A stretch of 64,000 nt of DNA, from assembly GCF_030954495.1 (NCBI RefSeq), contig NZ_JAVHUW010000033.1:1-64000 (forward strand), given 5' to 3'. The stretch is from Candidatus Desulfosporosinus nitrosoreducens (GTDB lineage Bacteria > Bacillota > Desulfitobacteriia > Desulfitobacteriales > Desulfitobacteriaceae). Both the position numbers and the translations under genes were made by a program. Under the pieces are notes generated by a model. That model saw only the letters and a program-made list of their open reading frames with translations, did no database searches and had not been told where the DNA came from. Of the stretch, positions 53,375 through 62,447 are shown one piece after another (positions within the stretch are counted from its first letter, which is position 1; the number at the start of each line of letters is the position of its first letter).

Positions 53375-53475
53375 ACAATATTAGTTAAGCAGACGGGATA
53401 TGGGATTATTTATAGGGAAAAGCTGCATAGAGAAAAAATAAGCTAATAATTGCTACATAAAGGAGATGCTTTTTT

Positions 53476-54150
53476 TTGAGAAAATTACCGGTTATAATAT
53501 CGTTATGCTTATTACTCGAAGTCTTTGGCTGCTCTCCGGAGGTCTCCCAGTATGTAAGTAAGCAAAACTCTTCAAGCCATTTACAGGTTACAGAAGAGAG
53601 TATCAAGCAAAATAGCCAAGACATTACTTTCCCTCAGATCACAGGATTGGATGACCAGGCTAAAGAAAACACAGTCAATAATTTACTGAGAAATCAGGCA
53701 ACTGAGTTTGTCAAATCAACGCTGCCGTGGCAAGATAAAACTTTTTATGGCCGATATAAAGTTCAATATCAGGATAAGAATATTCTTAGTGTTTATTATA
53801 CTGAAAGTATAAATGCTGAGAAGGTTGCTCATCCGGCCAATATGACCAGTTCCGTGACGATCAATTTAAATACAGGAGAAAAGTTAACCTTGGATAATCT
53901 TTTTAAGGTTAATAGCGGATATTCGGCAATTCTTCTTCAGGATATGGAAAAACAAGTGAAAGAGAAGAATTTAAACCTCTTTGAAGCTTTGCCGCAACCA
54001 AGTGGAAATCAGGATTTTTATATAACAAGCACCTCATTAGTACTTTACTTCCAACCGGCTGTCTATACGCCTGATTACTATGGAGTTCTGGAATTTGCTA
54101 TTCCTTTGGATTCTTTAAAAGAGCTGTTGAATACTGATCTGCTTACGTAA
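53476..54150 (+). CDS. Lipoprotein with DUF3298/RsiV-like domain
   Basis: A 224-residue lipoprotein. The signal peptide ends in VFGC (Cys19). The mature part resembles DUF4163/DUF3298 proteins (PdaC/RsiV type): ITFPQITGLDDQAKENTVNN, VTINLNTGEKLTLDNLFK, and FQPAVYTPDYYGVLEFAIPL at the end. No anti-sigma segment is present. Start TTG 53476 inside an eight-T run after AAAGGAGA; spacing there could vary by slippage. Function unknown, outer face of the membrane. Confidence 0.75.
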   Translation: MRKLPVIISLCLLLEVFGCSPEVSQYVSKQNSSSHLQVTEESIKQNSQDITFPQITGLDDQAKENTVNNLLRNQATEFVKSTLPWQDKTFYGRYKVQYQDKNILSVYYTESINAEKVAHPANMTSSVTINLNTGEKLTLDNLFKVNSGYSAILLQDMEKQVKEKNLNLFEALPQPSGNQDFYITSTSLVLYFQPAVYTPDYYGVLEFAIPLDSLKELLNTDLLT

Positions 54151-54421
54151 TCTGTTAGCGTTTACTCTTACGCCGCTTCTGGGCAATGGCTTATTTGTTC
54201 CCACATTCCCTATTAATAGTAAAACAGATCCGGAAATTTACCTCGAAAGTTCTTTGGAATACGAATAACCAATTCTAACGGGTGAAAGAATTGGTAAAGC
54301 TTTATATATCCGCTTTGCTTTCTAAAGTTCTAAGGTATGTGAGGTTTTTATTAAATATCAGCATAATAAACAAAACCTTGGGCAGATTAAGCATGCTTAA
54401 ACATATCTTCTCTCAAATTTT

Positions 54422-54454
54422 ACTCTCATCAATAACGGCGATGAGAGTTTTTTT
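54422..54454 (+). terminator. Intrinsic terminator
   Basis: 9-bp arms ACTCTCATC/GATGAGAGT, 9-base loop, then TTTTTT. Confidence 0.8.
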
Positions 54455-54610
54455 AAAAATAAATAGGAGCCAGGTGCCCCAAAACGGCAGTGACTTTGTC
54501 CTGCTAGTTGATAGTTCGGATTGACCGGGATAAAATGGTGTAATGAATGCTGTGATATTGGGTGCGAATTTTTAGCATGGTACGGATAGGGGAAACAACT
54601 TAAGCACAGT

Positions 54611-54638
54611 TTGAAAACAATAATTATTATGATATAAT
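54611..54638 (+). promoter_or_regulatory. Sigma-A-type promoter of the usp gene
   Basis: TTGAAA (54611-54616) and a perfect TATAAT (54633-54638), 16 bases apart, 130 bases before the gene. Confidence 0.65.
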
Positions 54639-54768
54639 TACTGCAAATAAAGATATCGATATAGTAGGTACTATATCCTTTCTTTCATAATTTCCAAGTT
54701 GGTTTGGTGCTCCGCTGTAGAAACATTTCAATAATACTTAAATCCACAAACAGGAAGGGCTGATGACA

Positions 54769-55194
54769 ATGTTTAAACGAATTTTGGTACCAACCGATGT
54801 TTCAGAGGCTTCACGCAAGGCTTTTCTTACGGCGCTACAGCTGGCAAGGCAATTTAACTCTGAAGTGGAACTTTTCCACGTTACCTATAATCCTGAGGCT
54901 TATTGGGGTTATACAGTGTCTTATGGTATTGTCGTGTCTCAGGAGCAGATTGACCAAAACGGAGAAGCAGCCTTGGAGGCAGCTTTAACAGGGATTGACG
55001 TGAGCGATATCTCCCTGTCTAAAAAGCATGTTTCAGGGCATCCCGCAGCGGCAATTATAGAAGAAGCTAAGAGGGACTTTGATCTCGTAGTCATGGGTAG
55101 CCGCGGTTATGGTCCTATCGCGGGCACTGTATTGGGAAGTGTAACTCAGCGAGTTCTCGGTCACACTCAATGCCCGGTACTTGTGGTAAAGTAG
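54769..55194 (+). CDS. Universal stress protein (UspA family)
   Basis: A 141-residue Usp. RILVPTDVSEASRKAFLTAL is the N-terminal strand and loop. The ATP-binding signature GSRGYGPIAGTVLGSVTQRV ends with CPVLVVK. This is the ATP-binding (MJ0577-type) class. ATG 54769 is 9 bases after AGGAAGGG; ATG 54763 is very close to it. Stress or dormancy related by family knowledge. 59 bases to the next gene. Confidence 0.9.
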   Translation: MFKRILVPTDVSEASRKAFLTALQLARQFNSEVELFHVTYNPEAYWGYTVSYGIVVSQEQIDQNGEAALEAALTGIDVSDISLSKKHVSGHPAAAIIEEAKRDFDLVVMGSRGYGPIAGTVLGSVTQRVLGHTQCPVLVVK

Positions 55195-55253
55195 TAAACT
55201 TATAGGTACTTTTAACGACTCGCCTATTGAATACATTGAGGGGAATGATTATT

Positions 55254-56897
55254 TTGAATCTGACATTTTTGGGAGCAGCGCAGATGGTTACGGGTTCGTG
55301 TTATCTACTCGAAACCGGGGGCCATAAAATTTTAATTGATTGTGGTTTGTTTCAAGGAAATAAACATATTAAAGATAAAAATTACAATGAGTTTCCCTTT
55401 TCTCCTCAAGAGATATCCTTAGTTCTACTTACTCACGCTCATACTGATCACAGTGGCTTAATTCCCAAGCTCTATAAGAACGGATATAAAGGGCCGGTAT
55501 ATACCACACATGCTACGATTGAGTTATGTCAAATCATGTTGCCGGATAGTGGTCATATTCAAGAGATGGAAGTGGAGCGGAAAAACCGTAAATTAACTCG
55601 AGCAGGGCTGCCGCTATTGAGTCCTATTTATACCTCAGAGGAAGCCGCAGGCTGTTTGAAATACTTTAAAGGTGTAGAGTATAGGAAAAAATTAGAGCTT
55701 TTACCAGGCTTGGAAGTTTGTTTTCAGGATGCCGGTCATATTTTAGGGTCTGCTATGATTGAAGTATGGGTTACTGAAGGAGAACAAACTTTAAAATTTG
55801 TATTTTCCGGTGACATTGGCAACGCCCCGGAACCTTATTTAGAACAACCGGCTTGTATACCCGAGAGTGACTACATTATTATGGAGTCAACCTACGGCAA
55901 TCGCATACATGGAGATACAAGCGACCGGCTAAATAAATTTAAAGAAGTTATCAATGAGACCTTTGCCAAAGGAGGAAACTTAGTGATTCCATCCTTTGCG
56001 ATTGAACGCACCCAGGATCTTCTCTATTATCTGGAAATTTTGCACGATAATAAAGATATTCCTTCAGTAGATGTGTATATCGACAGCCCTTTAGCCGTGG
56101 AAGCTACGAAAATCTTTCAACACAGTTTAAAATACTTTAATAAAGAAACGCAAAACTTAATCAAGCAAGGTGAAAATCCGCTGAACTTGCCCAGATTGCA
56201 TTTTAGTCTTACAGCTAAAGACTCTATAGCGTTAAATGAGATTAAAGGGAAAGCAATTATCATTTCAGCAAGCGGCATGGCTGACGCGGGAAGAATAAAA
56301 CACCATCTTAAACATAACCTTTGGCGTCCTGAAGCGACAGTATTGTTTGTAGGTTACCAGGCAGAAGGCACTTTAGGCCGTCGGCTCCTAAGCGGAGAAA
56401 AAAAGGTAACAATTCATGGGGAAGAAATTTCGGTGAAAGCTAAGATTGAGAATATTGACGGTTTTTCGGCCCATGCGGACCAAAGAGGCCTTCTTAACTG
56501 GATTCGATGCAGTGGAACTCCTGCTCAGGGAATCATATTGGTCCATGGCGAAGAAGAGGCGCAGTCAACTCTGGCGGAGAAGATTAAAGCCCAAATTGAT
56601 TTAGAGCCTTTGATTCCGTCGCTTGGAGAGACTTTTCAATGGAACGCAAGCGGCATGACACGCAGCTCGAAACCTTTGACTTCTGCCCCCCCATTAGCGG
56701 TTGAGACAACCGAGACGGTGCCGACGGCAGATCAGAATAAAGCTTTGAATAAAACGCTTGACGAAGCGTTAGCGGGATTAATGGACAAGGTTCATAAGCT
56801 ATCTGAGAAAGAACGTCAACGGGAGAATTCATCGGATGCCTTACAAAATGTGCTTGAAATAAGCCGATTAGTAGATCACAAGCTTAATGGCTTTTGA
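55254..56897 (+). CDS. MBL-fold beta-CASP RNA nuclease
   Basis: A 547-residue metallo-beta-lactamase/beta-CASP protein. Motif 2 THAHTDHSG (near 60), AGHILGSAMI, the motif 4 Asp in FSGDIG, ESTYGNR as motif A, SFAIERTQDLLYYL, GFSAHADQ as motif B, LVHGEEEA as motif C. This order is that of CPSF/YsH1-like ribonucleases. An extra C-terminal tail of about 85 residues, helical and charged, follows the usual end. Start TTG 55254, 10 bases after AGGGG, gives the typical MNLTFLGAAQMVTGSC; ATG 55245 and TTG 55227 are alternatives. RNA processing role inferred. Confidence 0.88.
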   Translation: MNLTFLGAAQMVTGSCYLLETGGHKILIDCGLFQGNKHIKDKNYNEFPFSPQEISLVLLTHAHTDHSGLIPKLYKNGYKGPVYTTHATIELCQIMLPDSGHIQEMEVERKNRKLTRAGLPLLSPIYTSEEAAGCLKYFKGVEYRKKLELLPGLEVCFQDAGHILGSAMIEVWVTEGEQTLKFVFSGDIGNAPEPYLEQPACIPESDYIIMESTYGNRIHGDTSDRLNKFKEVINETFAKGGNLVIPSFAIERTQDLLYYLEILHDNKDIPSVDVYIDSPLAVEATKIFQHSLKYFNKETQNLIKQGENPLNLPRLHFSLTAKDSIALNEIKGKAIIISASGMADAGRIKHHLKHNLWRPEATVLFVGYQAEGTLGRRLLSGEKKVTIHGEEISVKAKIENIDGFSAHADQRGLLNWIRCSGTPAQGIILVHGEEEAQSTLAEKIKAQIDLEPLIPSLGETFQWNASGMTRSSKPLTSAPPLAVETTETVPTADQNKALNKTLDEALAGLMDKVHKLSEKERQRENSSDALQNVLEISRLVDHKLNGF

Positions 56898-56921
56898 AAA
56901 AGAGAATTTTTAAATTGATGG

Positions 56922-56950
56922 CGGAGAGATCCCTTTGACGGGACTCTCCG
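56922..56950 (+). terminator. Intrinsic terminator
   Basis: CGGAGAGaTCCC pairs with GGGAcTCTCCG, followed by TTGTTTT. The gap up to 57224 additionally has TTATAAT near 57165, a likely -10 box for the next gene. Confidence 0.7.
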
Positions 56951-57224
56951 TTGTTTTAAGTAAAGGTTTGATCAAGATAATCATATCCGCCGGCTGGAAT
57001 GCCCATCTGTGCCAGCTGTCAGATACTATCGTGGAACTGACGCCTGGTTTAAGAAAGAATTGCGAAGCGCTGTGAGTGACATGAAGTGTTTTTATTAGCT
57101 ATCAATAAAAGGGTTCGGTCTAAAATCTAATTTCAATTATAGTTATGCAAAAGACGGGGAAGTGTTATAATAAGCTTAAATTAAGCTTGTCTGGCAGAAG
57201 AAGCTTTGGGGGTACATCTTTGCA

Positions 57225-58175
57225 ATGAAGTATTTATTGGCTTTAGTGTTTGCTTTTCTAATTGTTTATTTAATAATACCTTATTTAAGGACATTATCCT
57301 TTAAATGGGGTTTTGTGGATAAACCAACAGGGAGAAAAAAGCATCAGAAGCCCATTCCTTTATTGGGCGGCATCGGTATATTTTTAGGATTCATTTGTGG
57401 CTATTTCACGTTTATAAGACCAATTGACAATAAATCCGCCTCTTTAATCATCGCTTCTGTGTTAGTTCTGTTGATCGGAATTCTCGACGACTGGTATAAA
57501 GCTCTTGGCAAAGAATTTCCGGCGTTCCCTCGGCTTGTGGTACATACCATTGCGGCTATAATTGTTTATTTCTCCGGCATAGTATTTTACGGCTTTACAA
57601 ATCCGGTGACGCATCAATATATAATCTTGCCGGCGGCTCTGCAGTTTATTTTAAGTATAATGTGGATTGTTGGAGTAACTACAGTTATAAATTGGTCGGA
57701 TGGCATTGATGGTCTTGCCGGGATCTTGTCGGCTATTGCAGGGTCAACGTTATTTGTTGTTGCTTTAGCAAAGGGTCAAAGCGGCTCGGCATTATTATCG
57801 GCTCTGGTTGTCGGCGTAGCCTTAGGTTTTCTAAGATACAATAAGCACCCTGCCCAAATATTTATGGGTGATTCCGGGGCAAACTTTTTGGGATTCATTT
57901 TAGGAATTATTGCTCTTGATGGGGCTTTTAAGCAAGCCACTTTAATTTCCCTTTCAATTCCGGTGCTGGCCTTGGGAGTACCTATTTTCGATAATTTGAT
58001 TATTGTCGCAAAGCGGTTTTATAGAGGTGAGCCTATTTATAAGGCTGATGCGGGCCAAATACATCACAGACTGTTGTCTTCCGGACTTAGCCAAAAACAA
58101 ACGGTGGCATTTATTAGTTTAATCAGTGTATGCTTCAGTTTGCTTTCCATTATTATTTTACTGCTGAAAGTCTAA
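57225..58175 (+). CDS. Polyprenyl-phosphate HexNAc-1-phosphate transferase (WecA/TagO/MraY-like)
   Basis: A 316-residue integral membrane enzyme with about 10-11 helices. It attaches a sugar-1-phosphate to undecaprenyl phosphate, starting wall teichoic acid or other surface glycan synthesis. Motifs: KKHQKPIPLLGGIGIF, ILDDWYK (metal-binding Asp pair near 87), NWSDGIDGLAG (near 157), GDSGANFLGF (near 216) and AGQIHHRLL, the WecA/TagO HIHH region. Monocistronic; ATG 57225 with GGGGG about 10 bases upstream. Confidence 0.88.
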   Translation: MKYLLALVFAFLIVYLIIPYLRTLSFKWGFVDKPTGRKKHQKPIPLLGGIGIFLGFICGYFTFIRPIDNKSASLIIASVLVLLIGILDDWYKALGKEFPAFPRLVVHTIAAIIVYFSGIVFYGFTNPVTHQYIILPAALQFILSIMWIVGVTTVINWSDGIDGLAGILSAIAGSTLFVVALAKGQSGSALLSALVVGVALGFLRYNKHPAQIFMGDSGANFLGFILGIIALDGAFKQATLISLSIPVLALGVPIFDNLIIVAKRFYRGEPIYKADAGQIHHRLLSSGLSQKQTVAFISLISVCFSLLSIIILLLKV

Positions 58176-58245
58176 TGGTAATAATTAAAATCCCCCGTGT
58201 AGTGGAAGTCCGGGAACCAGCTGAATTTCGTATAGTGTATCAACA

Positions 58246-58268
58246 AACGGCAGCCCTTGGCTGCCGTT
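58246..58268. terminator. Intrinsic terminator
   Basis: AACGGCAGCC/GGCTGCCGTT arms with a 3-base loop, then GTTTG. It lies between convergent genes. Confidence 0.75.
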
Positions 58269-58398
58269 GTTTGATTTGAGAGAAGTGTCAATAAGCGTGG
58301 ATGTTCAGAAGATCCCCTATACTCTATGAGCAAAGCAGCAGTTCGAAGTCCGGCTTCAAAGAAGCAGGATTCAAAATAGCGAAAGACAGCAATTGTTC

Positions 58399-59343
58399 TC
58401 AATGCTTTCTAAACATTAATTCAAGATTGATTAGCACTATCGCAAGCAGAGTTATTGTTCCGCCCACAAGCTGGATAGGCAAAACGCTTTCTTTCAGAAT
58501 GAGGTAACCGCAGAGCACTCCTACAACAGGAATAAGATTTAAATAAATTGTTGTTAGGGCCACATCTAAACGTTTTAGAGCATAAGTATACAACAAATAA
58601 CCACCGACTGAGCAAAAAAATGCCAGAAATAAAATATTCCCCAAAGCAATAGGAGAAAAAAACTTCCATTCTTTGCTTTCCAGGAAAGATAAAGGGATAA
58701 AGCATAATGTTCCAAAAATCGTTTCATATGTAGTCAAAAATAAGCCCGAATATTTCTTTTGCAGAGATTTATTGACCAGTGTAAAAAATGCCCAAGATAT
58801 CATAGCGCAAATCATTAAAATATTTCCCAGAAATTGGCCGGAACTCAACTCAACCTTTCCATTAGCAGTTACCGCAAGGTAAGAGCCCCCTACCGCAACA
58901 ACAACCCCCAATAGTTTCAAAAATGATAGTCTGCTATGAAAGAAGAGTACATCCAGTACTATAGTTATAATTGGAACAAGCGAAACAATTAGCGAAGCAT
59001 TTATTGCTGAAGAAAATTTGACGCCGATATTTTCAAAAATAAAATATATTGCAATCCCAAAAATTCCGCCTAAAACCATTTTGGGCAGGTCTGATTTTTC
59101 AAGTTTAGTTTGAGGTTCAACTCTGTGAAGAATAGCCCAAAGCATCAAGGATGCTATTGCAAAACGCAGAAGTGCCATCGTGATAGGAGGAATTTCAATG
59201 ACCGTTATTTTTATACTAACGTAGGAAATTCCCCAGAATATTATTACGGCAACCATTGCTAAATTAGCGAGGAATTGTTCATCAGATAGAATGAGCCTAA
59301 GTCTCCCGTTCTGTGCCATCTCATTATTGAAATTGTAGTTCAT
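58399..59343 (-). CDS. EamA/DMT-family permease
   Basis: A 314-residue transporter of the drug/metabolite superfamily with 10 helices in two EamA repeats: FWGISYVSIKITV begins repeat one and ISWAFFTLVNKSLQKKYS repeat two; LNLIPVVGVLCGYLILKE is the typical C-terminal sequence. Substrate unknown. ATG 59343 is 9 bases after GGAG; the longer frame from 59373 has no site. Divergent from the hydrogenase operon. Confidence 0.87.
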   Translation of the reverse strand: MNYNFNNEMAQNGRLRLILSDEQFLANLAMVAVIIFWGISYVSIKITVIEIPPITMALLRFAIASLMLWAILHRVEPQTKLEKSDLPKMVLGGIFGIAIYFIFENIGVKFSSAINASLIVSLVPIITIVLDVLFFHSRLSFLKLLGVVVAVGGSYLAVTANGKVELSSGQFLGNILMICAMISWAFFTLVNKSLQKKYSGLFLTTYETIFGTLCFIPLSFLESKEWKFFSPIALGNILFLAFFCSVGGYLLYTYALKRLDVALTTIYLNLIPVVGVLCGYLILKESVLPIQLVGGTITLLAIVLINLELMFRKH

Positions 59344-60046
59344 AAAATAGTTCTCCGTTACTAAATTGTTCAATTAATTAAATATTGACATGATCAATAA
59401 TTGTAGAGGATAGGAAGGATTTGGCCTGTGTTAGTTTTGGCCTCAGGTTTGATTTTACCATTTTTGTTCCGGATTTAGAACTCTTCTTTCTGATTTTCTT
59501 GTTCTAAATGGGGTCTTTATTTTTTTGATTATAAAACCTAAAAGATCAAAGCCATAAATTCTTGGCTTTTTTAAACTTCAATTTAAAAAATTGCTTAACA
59601 GTTTAAAAAATCCCCCCAATATTTTTGTGAACAAAAAACTTTTTTTATTTACATAAACGTGACAGATAGCCGTTTTAGATATTAAACTAAAAAAAGTTGC
59701 TAGTTCGCCCTATTCTTTAAGAAAGGAGTGTCATCTTAAGATTCCAAGCACTTATTGAAAAGCTATTATTCATTCATAATTAAGTTTCAAATCATTTTAT
59801 GTTCAACTTGTATAGGCTTTCACTTTCAAGGAGAACTAGTAATACTTAACTATTTAACTTTCCGAAATCTTAGTTTATTGCGAAATAAATAGTGCTAATC
59901 TTCACAAAAATATGTGAAGGTTTTAACTTGGTGTACAACTCTAAATTTTCATGACATTACCTCAAGTTGTAGAAAAATGGTAAATAATTTGGTTAAAGTT
60001 TTAACGGAAATTAGCAAGAGAGTTTACTAAAAAGGTGGTAAAACCC
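59344..60046 (+). promoter_or_regulatory. Long divergent upstream region of the hydrogenase operon
   Basis: About 700 AT-rich bases without a supported gene. The clearest element is the palindrome TTCACA-aaaata-TGTGAA (59901-59918). The same TCACA-N6-TGTGA core occurs at 229-244. An unused Shine-Dalgarno-like AAAGGAG lies near 59720. The hydA ribosome-binding site is AAAGGTGG at 60031-60038. Confidence 0.45.
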
Positions 60047-61624
60047 ATGGCAGGCAAAGCAGGACAAGGAAAAAAATTGTCCAGACGTTCTTTTCTTAAG
60101 TTTGTTGGAGGAGCAAGTTTAGTTGGTGTTCCGCTAAATTTGGCTGGTTGTGGCGAAGTGGCTACACCTGATAAAGCTGTTGGCGGAAATGGCTGGATGC
60201 CAACCCAGTACAATGCGCCGGGCAGCTGGCCAACCAACGTTCGTGGTCGCGTTCCAATTGACCCAACAAACCCTTCAATTATTAGAGATGACCAAAAGTG
60301 TATTCTTTGCGGTCAATGTATTGAAGCATGTGAGAAAGTTCAATCGGTGTTCGGAAGCTACGAACTGCCGATTAAAAACGAAACTGTTTGTGTAAATTGT
60401 GGACAGTGTGTTCAGTGGTGTCCCTCCGGAGCGATTTCAGAGCGAGATGATATTGATAAAGTATTTAAAGCTATCGCGGATCCTAATATCACGGTTGTCG
60501 TACAGACGGCGCCGGCAACTCGCATTGGTCTTGGTGAAGAATTTGGCATGCCGGTCGGAACTAATGTTCAGGGTAAACAAGTTGCGGCTTTGAGAAAATT
60601 AGGATTTGATGTAGTTTTTGACACTAATTTCACAGCTGACCTGACAATCATGGAAGAAGGCACTGAGCTTGTTAAACGTGTTAAAGGCGAATTGAAGAAG
60701 CCTATTCCGCAGCTCACATCATGTTGCCCGGGCTGGGTTAAGTTTGTTGAATACTTTTATCCCGATCTTATTCCTAATTTGTCATCAGCCAAGTCTCCTC
60801 AGCAGATGGAAGGGACTTTGATGAAAACCTATTATGCTGAAAAGAACAATGCAGATCCTAAAAAGATTTTTTCGGTGGCTATCATGCCTTGTACGGCAAA
60901 GAAATTTGAATGTCAGCGTCCTGAAATGGTTTCAGCCCAAAAAGAATTAAAAGACAGCAAGGTTTCTCCTGATGTGGATGTAGTCCTTACCACCAGAGAA
61001 CTGGCCAGAATGATCAAAAGGGCCGGCCTTAATTTTGCTTCTCTCTCTGACGATCAGTATGATCAGCTCATGGGTTCCGGAACAGGAGCGGGAGCAATTT
61101 TCGGTACCACCGGTGGTGTTATGGAAGCCGCGGTTCGTTCTGCCTATTATCTTATAACTGGACAACAGCCGCCTTCAGCACTTTGGGAGTTAACACCTGT
61201 CAGAGGAATGCAGGGTGTTAAAGAAGCGGCCGTTAATATCCCGGGAATAGGCGACATAAAAGTAGCTGTAATTTCCGGCCTGGCCAATGCCAGAAAGGTT
61301 ATGGACCAGATTAGAGCCGGCAATGCTCCGTGGGTTTTTATTGAAGTCATGGCTTGCCCCGGGGGTTGCGAATATGGCGGCGGACAACCTCGTGCTTCCT
61401 CTCCTCCTTCAGATGAAGTTCGCAATAGGCGCGCTGCATCGTTATACCAAATTGATGCTAAGGCAAAACTGCGCAACAGTCATGATAATCCCCAAATCAA
61501 ACAAATCTATACGGATTTTTTAAGCACTCCAATGAGCGAAAAAGCAGAAGAACTTTTGCATACCAATTATATTTCCAGGGCGGCAGAATTTGTTGCTAAA
61601 AAACCTGGAAGCCAATTAATTTGA
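60047..61624 (+). CDS. hydA: Exported [FeFe] hydrogenase catalytic subunit, possible Tat lipoprotein
   Basis: A 525-residue [FeFe] hydrogenase. The N-terminus is a twin-arginine signal (LSRRSFLKFVGG, Arg13-Arg14), a short hydrophobic core and LAGC with Cys35, which has lipobox form. Two ferredoxin clusters follow: CILCGQCIEACEK and CVNCGQCVQWCPSGA. The H-cluster motifs are L1 TSCCPGWVKF, L2 MPCTAKKFE and L3 VMACPGGCEYGGGQP. So the enzyme is exported folded and acts outside the cell membrane, most likely oxidising H2. ATG 60047 follows AAAGGTGG. The next two genes encode its electron-transfer partners. Confidence 0.92.
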   Translation: MAGKAGQGKKLSRRSFLKFVGGASLVGVPLNLAGCGEVATPDKAVGGNGWMPTQYNAPGSWPTNVRGRVPIDPTNPSIIRDDQKCILCGQCIEACEKVQSVFGSYELPIKNETVCVNCGQCVQWCPSGAISERDDIDKVFKAIADPNITVVVQTAPATRIGLGEEFGMPVGTNVQGKQVAALRKLGFDVVFDTNFTADLTIMEEGTELVKRVKGELKKPIPQLTSCCPGWVKFVEYFYPDLIPNLSSAKSPQQMEGTLMKTYYAEKNNADPKKIFSVAIMPCTAKKFECQRPEMVSAQKELKDSKVSPDVDVVLTTRELARMIKRAGLNFASLSDDQYDQLMGSGTGAGAIFGTTGGVMEAAVRSAYYLITGQQPPSALWELTPVRGMQGVKEAAVNIPGIGDIKVAVISGLANARKVMDQIRAGNAPWVFIEVMACPGGCEYGGGQPRASSPPSDEVRNRRAASLYQIDAKAKLRNSHDNPQIKQIYTDFLSTPMSEKAEELLHTNYISRAAEFVAKKPGSQLI

Positions 61625-61643
61625 GCTTAGGAGGTGAAGGAAG

Positions 61644-62420
61644 ATGGCAAAAGGGATACTCGTGGATATACCAAAATGTATAGGTTGTGAAAGTTGTTCG
61701 GTAGCCTGCAAGTTGTGGAATGAACTTGAATGGGACCCGCAGGAAAAGAACAAGACTGCAGCAGACCGGGCAAAGGAACCTAACAAAGGCTTATGGCCTG
61801 AAGAATGGACATCTATAAATCGTTATGACGTACAGAAGAATGGCACCTCAGTCTGGAGGTATGTCAAAACTCAATGTTTCCACTGTGAAGAGCCTGCCTG
61901 TGTGTCAGCATGTTTCTCCAAAGCATTACAAAAGCTTCCCCAGGGACCGGTCATCTATGACCAGAAGCTGTGCGTAGGCTGCCGCTACTGTATGATGGCC
62001 TGTCCGTTTGACATACTGAGATACGAATGGAATAAGGCCATTCCCGGAGTAAGAAAATGTCAGATGTGCCCGACAAGAGTCGTCAATAACCAGGAAACGG
62101 CATGTACTTCAGTGTGCCCGACGGGAGCAATTACCTTTGGGGACAGAGACCAATTGTTGGTGGAGGCTAAAAAAAGAATCAAGGACAACAGTTATATAAA
62201 CAAAGTATTTGGAGAAAAAGAAGCAGGGGGAACATCCTGGCTTTATATCTCAGACACGCCGTTTGAGCAGATGAAATTTAGAACGGATGTAACAACTAAG
62301 CCGCTGCCTTCCTACACAGAAGGATATATGAAACTTACACCATTTATAGGAGGTACCTGGGCGGCTGTATTAGCAGGGCTGTATTTATTTAACAATAAAG
62401 ACAAGGAACCTCTAGAGTAA
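61644..62420 (+). CDS. Four-cluster ferredoxin subunit of the hydrogenase (HybA/DmsB-like)
   Basis: A 258-residue polyferredoxin with four [4Fe-4S] sites: CIGCESCSVACK, CFHCEEPACVSAC, CVGCRYCMMACPFD and CQMCPTRV...CTSVCPTGA. It has a C-terminal hydrophobic helix (FIGGTWAAVLAGLYLF). It would pass electrons from the hydrogenase to the NrfD-type subunit. Unlike HybA, it has no N-terminal Tat signal; the C-terminal helix could anchor it after co-export with HydA. ATG 61644 follows AGGAGGTGAAGG, 19 bases after hydA. Confidence 0.88.
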   Translation: MAKGILVDIPKCIGCESCSVACKLWNELEWDPQEKNKTAADRAKEPNKGLWPEEWTSINRYDVQKNGTSVWRYVKTQCFHCEEPACVSACFSKALQKLPQGPVIYDQKLCVGCRYCMMACPFDILRYEWNKAIPGVRKCQMCPTRVVNNQETACTSVCPTGAITFGDRDQLLVEAKKRIKDNSYINKVFGEKEAGGTSWLYISDTPFEQMKFRTDVTTKPLPSYTEGYMKLTPFIGGTWAAVLAGLYLFNNKDKEPLE

Positions 62421-62447
62421 TAGCAAAAACAGAATGGAGGGAAATGT

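Larger units (their letters stand above)
54151..54768 (+). other. 618-base region: terminator at 54422-54448 and usp promoter
   Basis: No well-supported gene. An 80-codon frame at 54282-54524 runs straight through an efficient terminator and is rejected. The terminator (ACTCTCATC/GATGAGAGT plus six T) implies that something is transcribed from about 54200, possibly the lipoprotein mRNA or a small RNA. Confidence 0.45.

Noticed and set aside
54282..54524. 80-codon plus-strand frame
   Set aside because: It runs through an efficient intrinsic terminator at 54422-54454, has a poor ribosome-binding site and no family resemblance.
59720..59780. Shine-Dalgarno-like AAAGGAG with a short open frame in the hydrogenase upstream gap
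   Set aside because: Only ATC or GTG-then-stop follow at proper spacing; no convincing start codon.
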